A stretch of 64,000 bases of DNA. It comes from Frigoribacterium sp. VKM Ac-2836 (GTDB lineage Bacteria; Actinomycetota; Actinomycetes; Actinomycetales; Microbacteriaceae). Under the pieces are notes generated by a model. The model saw nothing but the letters and a program-made list of their open reading frames with translations. It did no database searches and was not told the origin of the DNA. Shown piece after piece: positions 35,155 to 45,361 of this stretch. A program made the translations under genes and the position numbers. The DNA lies in NCBI RefSeq assembly GCF_013248995.1, contig NZ_JABRPK010000002.1:620001-684000 (forward strand). The letters run 5' to 3'. Positions within the stretch are counted from its first letter, which is position 1. Every line of letters starts with the position of its first letter.

Positions 35155-36723
35155 ATGCAGCGCACCCGATGGATCTTCCTCGACCAGCTCGGCCCGCACT
35201 TCGACGACGGCGACCCGATGCTGCTCGTCGAGAGTCGGTCGTCGTGGCGCGGTCGGACCCTGCACCGCGCCAAGTTGCAGCTGATCCTGTCGGCCGTCCG
35301 GCACCGGGCCGCCGAGCTGGGTGACCGCGTCGACTTCCGCCAGGTCGAGCACTACTCCGAGGCCCTCGAGGGTCGCGACGACCTGCAGGTCGTCGACCCC
35401 ACCTCGTACCGGGCCCGTCGCCTCGTGCGTTCGGTCGGCGCCGAGGTGCTGCCGAGCCGCGGCTTCGTCTCGAGCGAGGCCGAGTTCGCCGAGTGGGCCG
35501 CCGGTCGACAAGGGGGACGCGGCTCGAGCCGGGCGGGCGGCGCGGCGGCGGACGCCGACGACGCCCGCCGAGGAGGCGCGGGTCGCCCGACCGGCGCGTC
35601 CGGCGGTCGACCGGCACCGCGCCTCCTGATGGAGGACTGGTACCGGGCCGTGCGTCAGCGCACCGGCCTGTTGATGGAGGGCCCGCAGCCCGTGGGCGGC
35701 CAGTGGAACTACGACCACGACAACCGCGAGAAGCCGCCGAAGGGTGCCGCGACGCTCGGCCTGCCCCCGCAGGAGTGGCCCGTCGAGGACGACATCGACG
35801 CCGAGGTGCGTGCCGACCTCGACCGGTGGGAGCGCGAGGGGGTCGTCCGGTTGGTGGGTGACGACGCACCGCGACGGTTCGCCGCCACCCGCGCCGAGGC
35901 GACGGCGGCGCTCGCGGACTTCGTCGAGGTGCGGCTGCCGGATTTCGGTCCGTTCGAGGACGCCACGCTGTCGGGCGACTGGACGATGGCGCACTCGTTG
36001 CTCAGTGCTCCCATGAACCTCGGCCTGCTCGACCCGCGCGAGGTCGTCGAGGCCGCGATCGCGTCCTACCAGGCCGGAGACGCACCCCTGCGCAGCGTCG
36101 AGGGATTCACCCGGCAGATCGTCGGCTGGCGTGACTGGGTCTGGCACCTCTACTGGCACCTCGGCGAGGACTTCGCGACGACGAGCAACGCGCTCGGGGC
36201 GACGCAGCCGCTGCCCGACGTGTTCGCCGGGCTCGACGCCGAGGCGGTCGAGGCCGAGTGCCTCAGCGACACGCTCGACGGGCTGCGTCGGCACGGCTGG
36301 AACCACCACATCCAGCGTCTGATGATCCTCGGCAACTGGGCACTGCAGCGAGGTGTCGACCCGGCGGCGCTCAACCAGTGGTTCGTCGACATGTACGTCG
36401 ACGGCACCCCCTGGGTGATGCCGGCCAACGTCGTGGGCATGTCGCAGCACGCCGACGGTGGCATCGTCGCGACGAAGCCGTACGCGTCCGGTGGCGCCTA
36501 CGTCAACCGCATGACCGACCACTGCGGCTCGTGCCGCTTCGATCCCAAGAAGCGGTTCGGCGAGGACGCCTGCCCGGTGACCGCCGGGTACTGGGCGTTC
36601 CTCGACCGTGTCGAGCCCGTGCTCGCGGGCAACCCCCGCATGGGTCAGCAGTTCGCCGGGCTGCGCGGGCTGTCCGACCGTGAGGCCGTCGTCGAGCAGG
36701 AGCGCACCCGCACGACCTGGTGA
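35155..36723 (+). CDS. 4Fe-4S photolyase/cryptochrome-related protein (PhrB/FeS-BCP type)
   Basis: This 522-residue flavoprotein resembles the iron-sulfur bacterial cryptochromes and (6-4) photolyases. Four Cys at 369, 457, 460 and 473 (in E-C-L-S-D, D-H-C-G-S-C-R and D-A-C-P) have spacings of 88, 3 and 13, the same as I recall for the cluster ligands of Agrobacterium PhrB. Other family segments are N-Y-D-H-D-N-R, F-T-R-Q-I-V-G-W-R-D-W and P-A-N-V-V-G-M-S-Q. Between A-E-W-A-A-G-R-Q and L-L-M-E-D-W-Y there is an extra low-complexity stretch of about 37 residues (118-156); its second half is bounded by two facing repeats (35570-35583, 35615-35628). Light-dependent DNA repair or signalling is inferred. 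Confidence 0.9.
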   Translation: MQRTRWIFLDQLGPHFDDGDPMLLVESRSSWRGRTLHRAKLQLILSAVRHRAAELGDRVDFRQVEHYSEALEGRDDLQVVDPTSYRARRLVRSVGAEVLPSRGFVSSEAEFAEWAAGRQGGRGSSRAGGAAADADDARRGGAGRPTGASGGRPAPRLLMEDWYRAVRQRTGLLMEGPQPVGGQWNYDHDNREKPPKGAATLGLPPQEWPVEDDIDAEVRADLDRWEREGVVRLVGDDAPRRFAATRAEATAALADFVEVRLPDFGPFEDATLSGDWTMAHSLLSAPMNLGLLDPREVVEAAIASYQAGDAPLRSVEGFTRQIVGWRDWVWHLYWHLGEDFATTSNALGATQPLPDVFAGLDAEAVEAECLSDTLDGLRRHGWNHHIQRLMILGNWALQRGVDPAALNQWFVDMYVDGTPWVMPANVVGMSQHADGGIVATKPYASGGAYVNRMTDHCGSCRFDPKKRFGEDACPVTAGYWAFLDRVEPVLAGNPRMGQQFAGLRGLSDREAVVEQERTRTTW

Positions 36724-36861
36724 GCCGCAGCCCGACCCCGCCGTTGCCCGACCCCGCCGGGGGTCACACCGCGTCGGTGGTGCGTCCTCGGAGGCGCCCC
36801 TCGTTAGGGTGACGACAGCACCGGGCGCAGGGAGCCCGTGGCAGATCACGAGGGAGCCCCC

Positions 36862-37473
36862 ATGGCCATGACCATGCGCAGAACGGCCGCGACGGCCACC
36901 ACCACGGGCGTGCTCGCCCTCGGCCTGCTGCTCGCCGGCTGCACCTCAGGAGGCGCGGGTGACGCGGACGACGCCGGGTCCGGCGGGTCGGCGGGCGGCT
37001 CGGGGTCGACCGCATCCGGCGAGGGCACCTTCGACGACCTCGCCAGCTGCGACGACGTCGGCTCGGCCCTCGGCGGGGTCGTGGACGGCCTCGAGCTGCG
37101 TGACGACAGCACGTTCTCGGGCGACCAGGCGAACTGCCAGTGGGCGACCCCCACGACCGAGGCGACGGACGCCGCCGACGTGACGGCGATCGTCGTCCTC
37201 GCCCAGCGTCAGGACTTCAGCGCCGACGACATCAGCGCCCAGACCTCGCAGATCGAGGGCACGCAGGGTGTCGAGACCGTCGACGACTCGCGCGTCGGGG
37301 CGTTCGGCGGTCAGGCGTTCTCGCAGACGGTGACGCAGCAGGGCATCACGGCGTCGGCCAGCACGATCCTCTCGCCCCACGGCCTGATCGCCGTGACCGC
37401 GACGGGTGCGGGCGACGCCGCCCCGCTCAGCACCGACGAGACCCTCGACGCCGCCTACGGCCTGTTCGACTGA
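36862..37473 (+). CDS. small lipoprotein with two conserved Cys
   Basis: This 203-residue exported lipoprotein has its lipobox L-L-A-G-C at residues 24-28. Immediately after the lipidated Cys the frame crosses a CAGGAGGCGCGGGT repeat (encoding S-G-G-A-G), followed by a Gly/Ser/Asp-rich linker to about 55. The globular part has Cys in A-S-C-D-D-V and N-C-Q-W, a pattern seen in DUF3558-like actinobacterial lipoproteins, but I cannot confirm the family. ATG at 36862 (a second ATG is two codons later). The gene is convergent with the SGNH hydrolase gene over a long inverted repeat. Confidence 0.8.
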   Translation: MAMTMRRTAATATTTGVLALGLLLAGCTSGGAGDADDAGSGGSAGGSGSTASGEGTFDDLASCDDVGSALGGVVDGLELRDDSTFSGDQANCQWATPTTEATDAADVTAIVVLAQRQDFSADDISAQTSQIEGTQGVETVDDSRVGAFGGQAFSQTVTQQGITASASTILSPHGLIAVTATGAGDAAPLSTDETLDAAYGLFD

Positions 37474-37539
37474 GCCGCGCCGGGCGCGCGCCCTCCGCAC
37501 GACGCGCCCTGCGCCTGCTCGTTCCCCCCGACGCGGAGT

Positions 37540-37597
37540 TCGAGTGGTCCCGAATCGTGCTCGTGCGCGGGTCGAACCACGATTCGGGACCAGTCGA
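37540..37597. terminator. 20-bp inverted repeat between convergent lipoprotein genes
   Basis: Arms 37540-37559 and 37578-37597 match at 19 of 20 positions, with core TGGTCCCGAATCGTG, around an 18-base loop. It sits 67 bp beyond the lipoprotein stop and nine bases from the SGNH stop on the other strand. A bidirectional terminator without a T-run, or a repeat element, would both fit. Confidence 0.65.
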
Positions 37598-37605
37598 CGG
37601 GTCGA

Positions 37606-38781
37606 TCAGTAGACGCTGAGCTGCCCGAGCACGTAGTCCGCGATGACGCGCTGGCCGGCGTCGTTCGGGTGGACGCCATCGCCCGAGAGCAGCGAGGCGA
37701 GGCCGTCGTCCGGCAGGGCGTCGGCGAGATCGACGTAGGCGCTGCCGGTCTCGTCCGCGAGGCGCCGCACGACCGCGTCGTAGTCGCCGGCATCCGCGGC
37801 GAGCCCCTTCGTGAGGTTCGTGCCGGGCACGAACTCGCCCATGAGCATGATCGACGGCGGGTCGTCGAGGCTCTGCAGGCCGTCGATCAGGGTGCGGTAG
37901 TCGTCCTCGAACTGGTCCGGCGTGCGGCTGAACGCGTCGTTGGCGCCGAGCGTGATCGTGACGAGGTCGGGTTTCGTCGCGGCGATCGAGTCGAGGTATC
38001 CGGGCAGGTCGGCCGTGAAGGTGCGGGCCGTGGCGCCGGAGCGGGACGAGTCGAAGAGCGTGATGCCGCGGTCGCGATCCCCGTCGAAAGCGGTCAGGCC
38101 CTCGATGTCGACGGGCGTCTCGGCGTGGATCGTCACGGTGTGGGCTCCCGCGTCGAGCCCGGTCACGGACGAGATGCCGCTGGTGGCCATCGAGTCGCGC
38201 GTGTCGACCTCGACCGCGTCGCCGTCGTCGACGGTGTAGCTGAAGGTGCCGCGGCCGCTCGACCACCAGAGGTCGAGGTCGGTGCCGGTGAACGGGTACG
38301 TCGTGGTCGCGTCCGCGCCGAGGGTGACCGAACGGTAGCCGAGGTCGGCGGTGCGGGACGAGGCCGACACCGACACCGACCCCTCGCTGCTCGTGGCCCA
38401 GCGCGCCCAGGTCGACGCGGGAGGAGCGACGGCGAACGCAGTCGGCCGGTAGCCGACCCCGCCCGGCGCGTCCTCGGTCGGGTAGCGCTCGCGCAGACCG
38501 TCGAGGGTCAGGTCGATCCAGCGGGAGTCGACGGTCGAGGCGCCCATGCCCTCGGGGATCGAGTCGCCGACGGCGACCCAGCGGGCGGAGTACTCGTCGC
38601 GGCCCTCGAGGGCGTCGGCCCAGTCGGCGAGCTCCGAGGAGGCGCGGGTCGGCCGGGGCGACGAGGTCGCGCTCGTGGAGGCACCGCCCGTGGGCTCGCT
38701 CGGCTCGGCCGGGTTCGCCGTGCAGCCGGTGAGCAGGGCAAGGGCGGCGGCGACCGCGACCAGTCGGGTGGTTCGGGTCAT
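37606..38781 (-). CDS. SGNH/GDSL-type esterase lipoprotein
   Basis: The 391-residue lipoprotein has lipobox L-L-T-G-C near residue 20 and a Ser/Thr/Pro linker that contains a GAGGAGGCGCGGGT copy at 38636-38649 (encoding T-R-A-S-S). The SGNH blocks are V-A-V-G-D-S-I-P-E-G with the nucleophile Ser, L-G-A-N-D-A-F with the Asn, and D-G-V-H-P-N-D with the Asp/His pair. A β-rich insertion of about 130 residues sits between blocks I and III. It probably de-esterifies an envelope or environmental polysaccharide; substrate unknown. ATG complementary to 38779-38781; MVVM... starts further upstream are possible. Confidence 0.87.
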   Translation of the reverse strand: MTRTTRLVAVAAALALLTGCTANPAEPSEPTGGASTSATSSPRPTRASSELADWADALEGRDEYSARWVAVGDSIPEGMGASTVDSRWIDLTLDGLRERYPTEDAPGGVGYRPTAFAVAPPASTWARWATSSEGSVSVSASSRTADLGYRSVTLGADATTTYPFTGTDLDLWWSSGRGTFSYTVDDGDAVEVDTRDSMATSGISSVTGLDAGAHTVTIHAETPVDIEGLTAFDGDRDRGITLFDSSRSGATARTFTADLPGYLDSIAATKPDLVTITLGANDAFSRTPDQFEDDYRTLIDGLQSLDDPPSIMLMGEFVPGTNLTKGLAADAGDYDAVVRRLADETGSAYVDLADALPDDGLASLLSGDGVHPNDAGQRVIADYVLGQLSVY

Positions 38782-38839
38782 GACGACGACGGTAGTCGAG
38801 GCCCGGGGGAATCGTTCACCGGCAGCGTCGGCACCGGGT

Positions 38840-40531
38840 TCAGGACTCGGTGACGGTGCCGCCCTCGACCCTCCAGTGCCGGTCGAGCCGGACCGTCTCG
38901 AGCATGCGCCGGTCGTGCGTGACGAGCAGCAGCGTGCCGTCGTACGACTCGAGGGCCTGCTCGAGTTGTTCGATGGCGGCGAGGTCGAGGTGGTTCGTGG
39001 GTTCGTCGAGCACGAGCACGTTGACGCCGCGGGCCTGCAACAGCGCGAGGCCGGCACGTGTGCGTTCGCCGGGCGAGAGCTCGTCGACCGGGCGCGAGAC
39101 GTGGTCGGCCTTGAGCCCGAACTTGGCGAGCAGGGTCCGCACCTCGGCCTGGGGCCAGTCGGGCACGAGCGCCTCGAACGCGTCGGCCAACGGCACGTCG
39201 CCGGCCAGGAGCGCGCGCGCCTGGTCGATCTCGCCGACGGCGATGCTGGCTCCGCGACTCGCGCCTCCTTCGCTCGGGGCCTGTCGGCCGAGCAGACCGC
39301 GCAGCAGCGTCGACTTGCCGGCGCCGTTCGGGCCGGTGATGCCGATGCGGTCGCCGCCGTCCACCTGCAGAGAGACCGGGCCGAGCACGAACTCGCCCGT
39401 GGCCGGGTCGCCCTGGCGGAACACCGCGCCGGTGAGGGTCGAGACGACCGCGCTCGAGCGGGTGGCCGCGCCGATGGTGAACTCGAGCTGCCATTCTTTG
39501 CGGGGTTCGTCGACCTCGTCGAGGCGGGCGATGCGGCTCTCCATCTGGCGGACCTTCTGGGCCTGCTTCTCGCTCGACTCGGCCGAGGCCTTGCGGCGGA
39601 TCTTGTCGTTGTCCGGCGCCTTCTTCATCGCGTTGCGGACGCCCTGGCTCGACCACTCGCGCTGCGTCCTGGCGCGTCCGACGAGGTCGGCCTTCTTCTC
39701 GGCGAACTCGTCGTAGGCCTCGCGCGCGTGCCGGCGGGCGGTCTCGCGCTCGTCCAGGTACGCGTCGTAGCCACCGCCGAAGACCCGGTTCGACGACTGC
39801 GCGAGGTCGAGCTCGAGCACCTTCGTGACGCACCGGGCCAGGAACTCGCGGTCGTGGCTGACGAGGACGATTCCGCCGCGCTGGCCCTGCACGAAGCGTT
39901 CGAGCCGTTCGAGGCCGTCGAGGTCGAGGTCGTTGGTGGGCTCGTCGAGCAACGCGACGTCGAAGCGGCTGAGCAACAGGGCCGCGAGGCCGACGCGTGC
40001 GGCCTGGCCTCCGCTGAGGCCGGTCATCGGGCTGTCGGGGCCGACGGCGCCGTCGCCGTCACGGTCCAGGCCGAGGTCGGCGAGCACCTGCGGCAGGCGC
40101 TCGTCGAGGTCGGCGGCCCCGCTGGCGAGCCATCGGTCGAGGGCGCTCGAGTAGACGTCGGAGGGGTCGAGGCCGTCGGGGCGCGGGGCCGGATCGGGGT
40201 CGCCGAGGGCGGAGGCGGCGGCGTCCATGTCGGCGGTGGCCTGCGTGCCGCCGGTACGGCGGCCGATGTAGTCGGCGACCGTCTCGCCGGGCACGCGCTC
40301 GTGCTCTTGAGGCAGCCAGCCGACGAAGGCGTCACCGGGGTTGAGCGTGATCGTGCCGGCCTGCGGCTCGTCGACGCCCGCGAGGAGGCGCAGCAGCGTC
40401 GACTTTCCGGCCCCGTTCACGCCCACCACGCCCACGACGTCGCCCGGGGCGACGGTCAGGTCGAGGTCGTCGAAGAGGGTGCGGTGCCCGTGGCCTCCGG
40501 CCAGGCCCTTGGCCACGAGTGAAGCGCTCAT
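38840..40531 (-). CDS. ABC-F family ATPase
   Basis: This 563-residue soluble protein has two ATP-binding cassettes and no membrane segments, the mark of ABC-F translation factors. Walker A motifs are G-V-N-G-A-G-K-S-T and G-P-N-G-A-G-K-S-T. Signatures are L-S-G-G-Q-A-A-R-V-G-L-A and L-S-P-G-E-R-T-R-A-G-L-A. Walker B motifs are L-L-D-E-P-T-N-D-L-D and L-D-E-P-T-N-H-L-D. The cassettes are joined by a charged, Lys/Arg/Glu-rich linker (about 225-310) that would enter the ribosomal E site. ABC-F proteins of this size either tune translation or give ribosome-protection antibiotic resistance; sequence alone does not decide. Confidence 0.93.
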   Translation of the reverse strand: MSASLVAKGLAGGHGHRTLFDDLDLTVAPGDVVGVVGVNGAGKSTLLRLLAGVDEPQAGTITLNPGDAFVGWLPQEHERVPGETVADYIGRRTGGTQATADMDAAASALGDPDPAPRPDGLDPSDVYSSALDRWLASGAADLDERLPQVLADLGLDRDGDGAVGPDSPMTGLSGGQAARVGLAALLLSRFDVALLDEPTNDLDLDGLERLERFVQGQRGGIVLVSHDREFLARCVTKVLELDLAQSSNRVFGGGYDAYLDERETARRHAREAYDEFAEKKADLVGRARTQREWSSQGVRNAMKKAPDNDKIRRKASAESSEKQAQKVRQMESRIARLDEVDEPRKEWQLEFTIGAATRSSAVVSTLTGAVFRQGDPATGEFVLGPVSLQVDGGDRIGITGPNGAGKSTLLRGLLGRQAPSEGGASRGASIAVGEIDQARALLAGDVPLADAFEALVPDWPQAEVRTLLAKFGLKADHVSRPVDELSPGERTRAGLALLQARGVNVLVLDEPTNHLDLAAIEQLEQALESYDGTLLLVTHDRRMLETVRLDRHWRVEGGTVTES

Positions 40532-40609
40532 CCGGCCATTCTCGCGCACCGGGACGGCGCACGGGGCGTCGGTGGACGTCCTCCAGGCGGGGCTGGCATG
40601 CTCGGGGGC

Positions 40610-40795
40610 ATGGCCACCCTCACTCGTCCCCGCCGCGGCAAGATCATCGCCGGAGTCTGCGCCGCCCTCGCGAACCGGTTCGGCATCAGCGCCTTCTTGG
40701 TCCGCCTGATCTTCGTGCTGTCGATCATCCTTCCCGGGCCGCAGGTGCTCGTGTACCTCGTGCTCTGGGTCGTGTTCCCGAAAGAGAACCGCTAG
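40610..40795 (+). CDS. PspC-domain small membrane protein
   Basis: This 61-residue protein is essentially one PspC domain: R-P-R-R-G-K-I-I-A-G-V-C-A-A-L-A-N-R-F-G, an amphipathic part, then F-L-V-R-L-I-F-V-L-S and a second hydrophobic segment ending Y-L-V-L-W-V-V-F-P. PspC domains sense or transmit membrane stress; the stand-alone short form is common in actinobacteria and poorly characterised. The ATG at 40610 lies 79 bp from the divergent ABC-F start. Confidence 0.88.
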   Translation: MATLTRPRRGKIIAGVCAALANRFGISAFLVRLIFVLSIILPGPQVLVYLVLWVVFPKENR

Positions 40796-40816
40796 TCCAC
40801 GGCGCGGGTCGCGGGC

Positions 40817-41293
40817 TCAGCCCTTGGGCAGGGACCGCAGCAGCGCCTCCTGCAGGTAGCCGAGCCAGTCGAAGACGTGGCTCATCGCCTGCCGTTGCCG
40901 ATCGTCGCTCGGGGGTACGCCTTCGCCCGTGACGCCCAGTCGCTCGCCGAGGGTGAGCCGGAGGTCGTTCAGGGTCCGCAACCACGACTGCTGTGCGGCA
41001 CGGTCGAGGCCCGTGCCCGGTTCTGCGAGTGTCGCGAGCACCGCTCGGCCGTTCTCGATCTTCCGCCGGGTCAGGTCGTCGGCCGTGAACCGCCGGAACT
41101 CGGCGGCCGCCTCGGCGTCGTCGCGGTACGCCGCGGGCAGGAGGCGCGCGAGGGCCGGATCGCCCTCGTCACCGTTCTCGAGCAGCGACACCAGCTGACC
41201 GACCAGGTCGGTCAGCAGACCCCGCTCGTCGGCGTCGAGCCGCACACGGATCTCGTCGCCACCCCGGGGACGGACGAACGGCACGAGCGTCAT
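40817..41293 (-). CDS. DUF2017 protein
   Basis: This 158-residue protein matches DUF2017, an actinobacterial family almost always encoded right after clpS. Typical segments are E-R-G-L-L-T-D-L-V-G-Q-L, L-L-P-A-A-Y-R-D-D, the E-F-R-R-F-T-A-D-D-L-T-R-R-K motif and the final W-L-N-D-L-R-L-T-L-G-E-R-L-like region (here W-L-R-T-L-N-D-L-R-L). The ATG overlaps the clpS stop by 4 bp, so the two are translationally coupled. The function is unknown; a role linked to N-degron proteolysis is inferred only from the pairing. Confidence 0.9.
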   Translation of the reverse strand: MTLVPFVRPRGGDEIRVRLDADERGLLTDLVGQLVSLLENGDEGDPALARLLPAAYRDDAEAAAEFRRFTADDLTRRKIENGRAVLATLAEPGTGLDRAAQQSWLRTLNDLRLTLGERLGVTGEGVPPSDDRQRQAMSHVFDWLGYLQEALLRSLPKG

Positions 41294-41595
41294 GCCTCGT
41301 CCTCTTTCGAGAGCGTCGCCCAGAGTCCGTAGTCGTGCATGGCCTCGACGTGACGTTCCATCTCTTCGCGGTTGCCCGTCGCGACGACCGCGCGGCCCTC
41401 GGTGTGCACGCGCATCATGAGTCGCTTCGCCTCGGCCCGACCGAAGCCGAAATAGCTCTCGAAGACGTGGGTGACGTAGGTCATCAGGTTGACCGGGTCG
41501 TCCCAGACCAGCGTCACCCAGGGGGTGTCGGGCGAGGTCAGGAGGCGCGGGTCGGCCTCCGTTCCCGTGCGGGTGTCGTCGAGGGTGAGGCTCAC
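41290..41595 (-). CDS. clpS: ATP-dependent Clp protease adaptor ClpS
   Basis: ClpS delivers N-degron substrates to the ClpA/ClpC unfoldase. The 101-residue protein has the family core [17 protein letters not shown], the helix [12 protein letters not shown] and the final E-M-E-R-H-V-E-A-M. Asn in D-D-P-V-N and the following hydrophobic pocket residues are kept. A GTG start begins the frame. The disordered N-terminal tail overlaps a CAGGAGGCGCGGGT repeat at 41539-41552. Confidence 0.93.
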   Translation of the reverse strand: MSLTLDDTRTGTEADPRLLTSPDTPWVTLVWDDPVNLMTYVTHVFESYFGFGRAEAKRLMMRVHTEGRAVVATGNREEMERHVEAMHDYGLWATLSKEDEA

Positions 41596-41639
41596 CCGTC
41601 CAGGGTGTCACACGGCTTCCGACAGCGAGCCCCGGTTGT

Positions 41640-41645
41640 TATGCT
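41640..41645 (+). promoter_or_regulatory. candidate glyA promoter
   Basis: TATGCT at 41640-41645 is preceded, with a 17-bp spacer, by TTCCGA at 41617-41622. The predicted start, near 41652, falls at the 5' edge of the ZTP aptamer, which supports both readings. Confidence 0.55.
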
Positions 41646-41647
41646 GT

Positions 41648-41733
41648 GCGGGTCGCGACTGGCGTTCAGATGGTCACCATCGGGGAGCGACTGACACACG
41701 TGCGTGGCCGTACGCCTGGGCCACGACATCCGA
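41648..41733 (+). ncRNA. ZTP (pfl) riboswitch controlling glyA-folD
   Basis: The leader contains the conserved blocks of the ZTP-sensing pfl motif in order: GGGTCGCGACTGGCG (41650-41664), ACCATCGGGGAGCGAC (41676-41691) and the 3' block CCGTACGCCTGGGCC (41708-41722) that forms the pseudoknot. ZTP/ZMP accumulates when 10-formyl-THF is short, and this riboswitch class then turns on one-carbon genes. It ends about 33 bp before the Shine-Dalgarno and 34-45 bp before the GTG of glyA, so control could act on translation initiation. The two downstream genes, glyA and folD, are classic members of this regulon. Confidence 0.88.
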
Positions 41734-41766
41734 CCTCCGTCCGTCCCGTGTGCCAAGGAGTCCTCC

Positions 41767-43092
41767 GTGACCATCTCCGACCAGACCAGCGCCCAGACCT
41801 CCGAGTCGACCGCCTCCGGCTCGACCGACCGCCAGCCGTCGACCTTCAACCAGCCGCTCTCGGTCGTCGACCCCGAGATCGCGGCCGTCCTCGAGCAAGA
41901 GCTCGGCCGTCAGCGCGACTACCTCGAGATGATCGCGTCCGAGAACTTCGTGCCGCGCGCCGTGCTCGAGTCGCAGGGGTCGGTGCTGACGAACAAGTAC
42001 GCCGAGGGCTACCCCGGACGTCGCTACTACGGGGGCTGCGAGTTCGTCGACGTCGCCGAGAACCTCGCCATCGACCGTGCCAAGTCCCTGTTCGGCGCCG
42101 ACTTCGCCAACGTGCAGCCCCACTCGGGCGCCCAGGCCAACGCCGCCGTGCTCGCGGCCATCGCCGACATCGGAGACACCATCCTCGGCCTCGAGCTGTC
42201 GCACGGCGGCCACCTGACCCACGGCATGAAGCTCAACTTCTCGGGCAAGATGTACAAGGCCGTGGCGTACGAGGTCGATCCCGAGACCTACCTGATCGAC
42301 ATGGACGTCGTCCGTCGCCAGGCGATCGAGCACCAGCCCAAGGTCATCATCGCGGGCTGGTCGGCCTACCCTCGCCAGCTCGACTTCGCGGCGTTCCGCG
42401 CCATCGCCGACGAGGTCGGCGCGTACCTCTGGGTCGACATGGCGCACTTCGCCGGCCTCGTCGCCGCGGGTCTGCACCCGTCGCCGCTGCCCCACGCGCA
42501 CGTCGTCTCGTCGACCGTGCACAAGACCCTCGCGGGCCCTCGCTCGGGCGTGATCCTCTCGAACCACGAGCCGCTGTTCAAGAAGCTCAACTCGGCGGTC
42601 TTCCCCGGCCAGCAGGGCGGCCCGTTGATGCACGTCATCGCCGCCAAGGCGACCGCGTTCAAGCTCGCCGCCGAGCCCGAGTTCAAGGACCGTCAAGAGC
42701 GCACCATCCGCGGCGCCCAGGCCCTCGCCGCCCGCCTCACGGCCGACGACGCGAAGGCCGCCGGAGTCGACGTGCTGACCGGTGGCACCGACGTGCACCT
42801 GGTGCTCGTCGACCTGCGTGCCAGCGAGGTCGACGGCAAGCAGGCCGAGAACCTGCTGCACGACGTCGGCATCACGGTGAACCGCAACTCGGTGCCGTGG
42901 GACCCTCGCCCGCCCATGGTCACCTCGGGCGTGCGCATCGGCACGTCGGCGCTCGCCACCCGTGGCTTCTCCGACGCCGAGTTCGCCGAGGTCGCCGACA
43001 TCATCGCGCTGACGCTGATGCCGTCGCCCGACGTCGAGGCCCTCGCGGCCCGCGTCAAGGCGTTGACCGACGCGTTCCCGCTCTACGCGTGA
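41767..43092 (+). CDS. glyA: serine hydroxymethyltransferase
   Basis: GlyA interconverts serine and glycine while loading THF with a one-carbon unit, using pyridoxal phosphate. The 441-residue protein has [22 protein letters not shown], the PLP-Lys motif [14 protein letters not shown] and V-P-W-D-P-R-P-P. A Ser/Thr-rich tail of about 25 residues precedes the family start. AAGGAG ends seven bases before the GTG at 41767. The stop overlaps the folD start. Confidence 0.96.
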   Translation: MTISDQTSAQTSESTASGSTDRQPSTFNQPLSVVDPEIAAVLEQELGRQRDYLEMIASENFVPRAVLESQGSVLTNKYAEGYPGRRYYGGCEFVDVAENLAIDRAKSLFGADFANVQPHSGAQANAAVLAAIADIGDTILGLELSHGGHLTHGMKLNFSGKMYKAVAYEVDPETYLIDMDVVRRQAIEHQPKVIIAGWSAYPRQLDFAAFRAIADEVGAYLWVDMAHFAGLVAAGLHPSPLPHAHVVSSTVHKTLAGPRSGVILSNHEPLFKKLNSAVFPGQQGGPLMHVIAAKATAFKLAAEPEFKDRQERTIRGAQALAARLTADDAKAAGVDVLTGGTDVHLVLVDLRASEVDGKQAENLLHDVGITVNRNSVPWDPRPPMVTSGVRIGTSALATRGFSDAEFAEVADIIALTLMPSPDVEALAARVKALTDAFPLYA

Positions 43093-44036
43093 GCGCTGAC
43101 GTCACGGCCGGCACTCCGGCGGGCGTCGAGCGCGCCCGTTTCGTCCCCGGCGACGACTCGTCCGCGGTGACGATCGACGGCACGGCCCTGGCCGCCGCCG
43201 TGAAGGACGACCTGCGCCGCCGCGTGGACGTGCTCAAGGCGCGAGGCATCACCCCGGGCCTCGGCACGATCCTGGTCGGTGCGAACCCCGGCTCGTTGTC
43301 GTACGTCGCGGGCAAGCACCGCGACTGCGCCGAGGTCGGCATCGAGTCGATCCGGATCGACCTGCCCGACACGGCGACCGAGGCCGAGATCCGTCAGGCG
43401 ATCGAGACGATGAACGCCGACCACGCGGTGACGGCCTTCATCATCCAGCTGCCGCTGCCGGCGGGCATCGATCCGACGGCCATGCTCGAGCTGATGGACC
43501 CGGCCAAGGACGCCGACGGCCTCCACCCGGTCAACCTCGGCGAGCTCGTCCTCGCGGTGCCCGGCGGCAAGGGCTCGATCGACACGCCCCTGCCGTGCAC
43601 GCCGCGCGGCATCGTCGAGATGCTGCACGCCTACGACATCCCGATCGCGGGCACGCACGTCACGATCATCGGGCAGGGCCTGACCGTCGGGCGTCCGCTC
43701 GGGCTGCTGCTGACCCGGCTCGAGGCGACGGCGACGTTGACGCACTCGCGCACGGTCGACGTGGCCGCCGAGGTGCGCCGAGCCGACATCGTCGTGGCGG
43801 CTGCCGGCGTCGCGGGGCTGGTCAAGCCGGACTGGGTGAAGCCCGGAGCCGCCGTGATCGACGTCGGCATCACCCGCGTGCTGAACGCCGAGACGGGCAA
43901 GTACAAGTTGCGCGGGGACGTCGACCCCGCGGTCGCCGCCGTGGCCGGCTTCCAGTCGCCCGTACCGGGTGGGGTCGGGCCGATGACCCGGGCCATGCTG
44001 CTGAAGAACGTGGTCGAGGCCGCCGAGCGCCCCTGA
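43089..44036 (+). CDS. folD: bifunctional methylene-THF dehydrogenase/cyclohydrolase
   Basis: FolD oxidises 5,10-methylene-THF and hydrolyses the product to 10-formyl-THF, directly restoring the metabolite sensed through ZTP. Family motifs include [30 protein letters not shown], the [11 protein letters not shown] segment, P-C-T-P-R-G-I-V-E and [14 protein letters not shown] start overlaps the glyA stop, and an N-terminal tail of about 27 residues precedes the domain. Transcription probably ends at the hairpin at 44052. Confidence 0.95.
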   Translation: MSADVTAGTPAGVERARFVPGDDSSAVTIDGTALAAAVKDDLRRRVDVLKARGITPGLGTILVGANPGSLSYVAGKHRDCAEVGIESIRIDLPDTATEAEIRQAIETMNADHAVTAFIIQLPLPAGIDPTAMLELMDPAKDADGLHPVNLGELVLAVPGGKGSIDTPLPCTPRGIVEMLHAYDIPIAGTHVTIIGQGLTVGRPLGLLLTRLEATATLTHSRTVDVAAEVRRADIVVAAAGVAGLVKPDWVKPGAAVIDVGITRVLNAETGKYKLRGDVDPAVAAVAGFQSPVPGGVGPMTRAMLLKNVVEAAERP

Positions 44037-44051
44037 CGCCCTCCCGCCACG

Positions 44052-44105
44052 CCAGACGATGGGCACAGCGCCAGGCTTTCTCCTGGTGCTGTGCCCATCT
44101 CGTGG
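44052..44105. terminator. long hairpin between convergent folD and galK
   Basis: Arms 44052-44075 and 44082-44105 pair with few mismatches around the loop CTTTCT; the core is GATGGGCACAGC against GCTGTGCCCATC. It lies 15 bp after folD and 50 bp from the galK stop, which fits a bidirectional terminator. A run of GGTGC pentamers follows at about 44103-44125. Confidence 0.7.
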
Positions 44106-44155
44106 TGCGGTGCGGTGCGGTGCCGTGCCCGGCGCGGGCGCGGGGCAGCCCGGTG

Positions 44156-45357
<1,202 letters not shown>

Positions 45358-45361
<4 letters not shown>

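Noticed and set aside
34243-36849. An 868-codon open frame on the minus strand ending in the small peptide gene
   Set aside because: It is antisense to the photolyase-like gene and out of frame with the Gls24-like gene. Only the last 41 codons have a ribosome-binding site.
41646-43091. Long plus-strand frame through the ZTP riboswitch and out of frame with glyA, joining folD
   Set aside because: The glyA frame has complete family motifs and overlaps the folD start; the other frame is basic low-complexity shadow.
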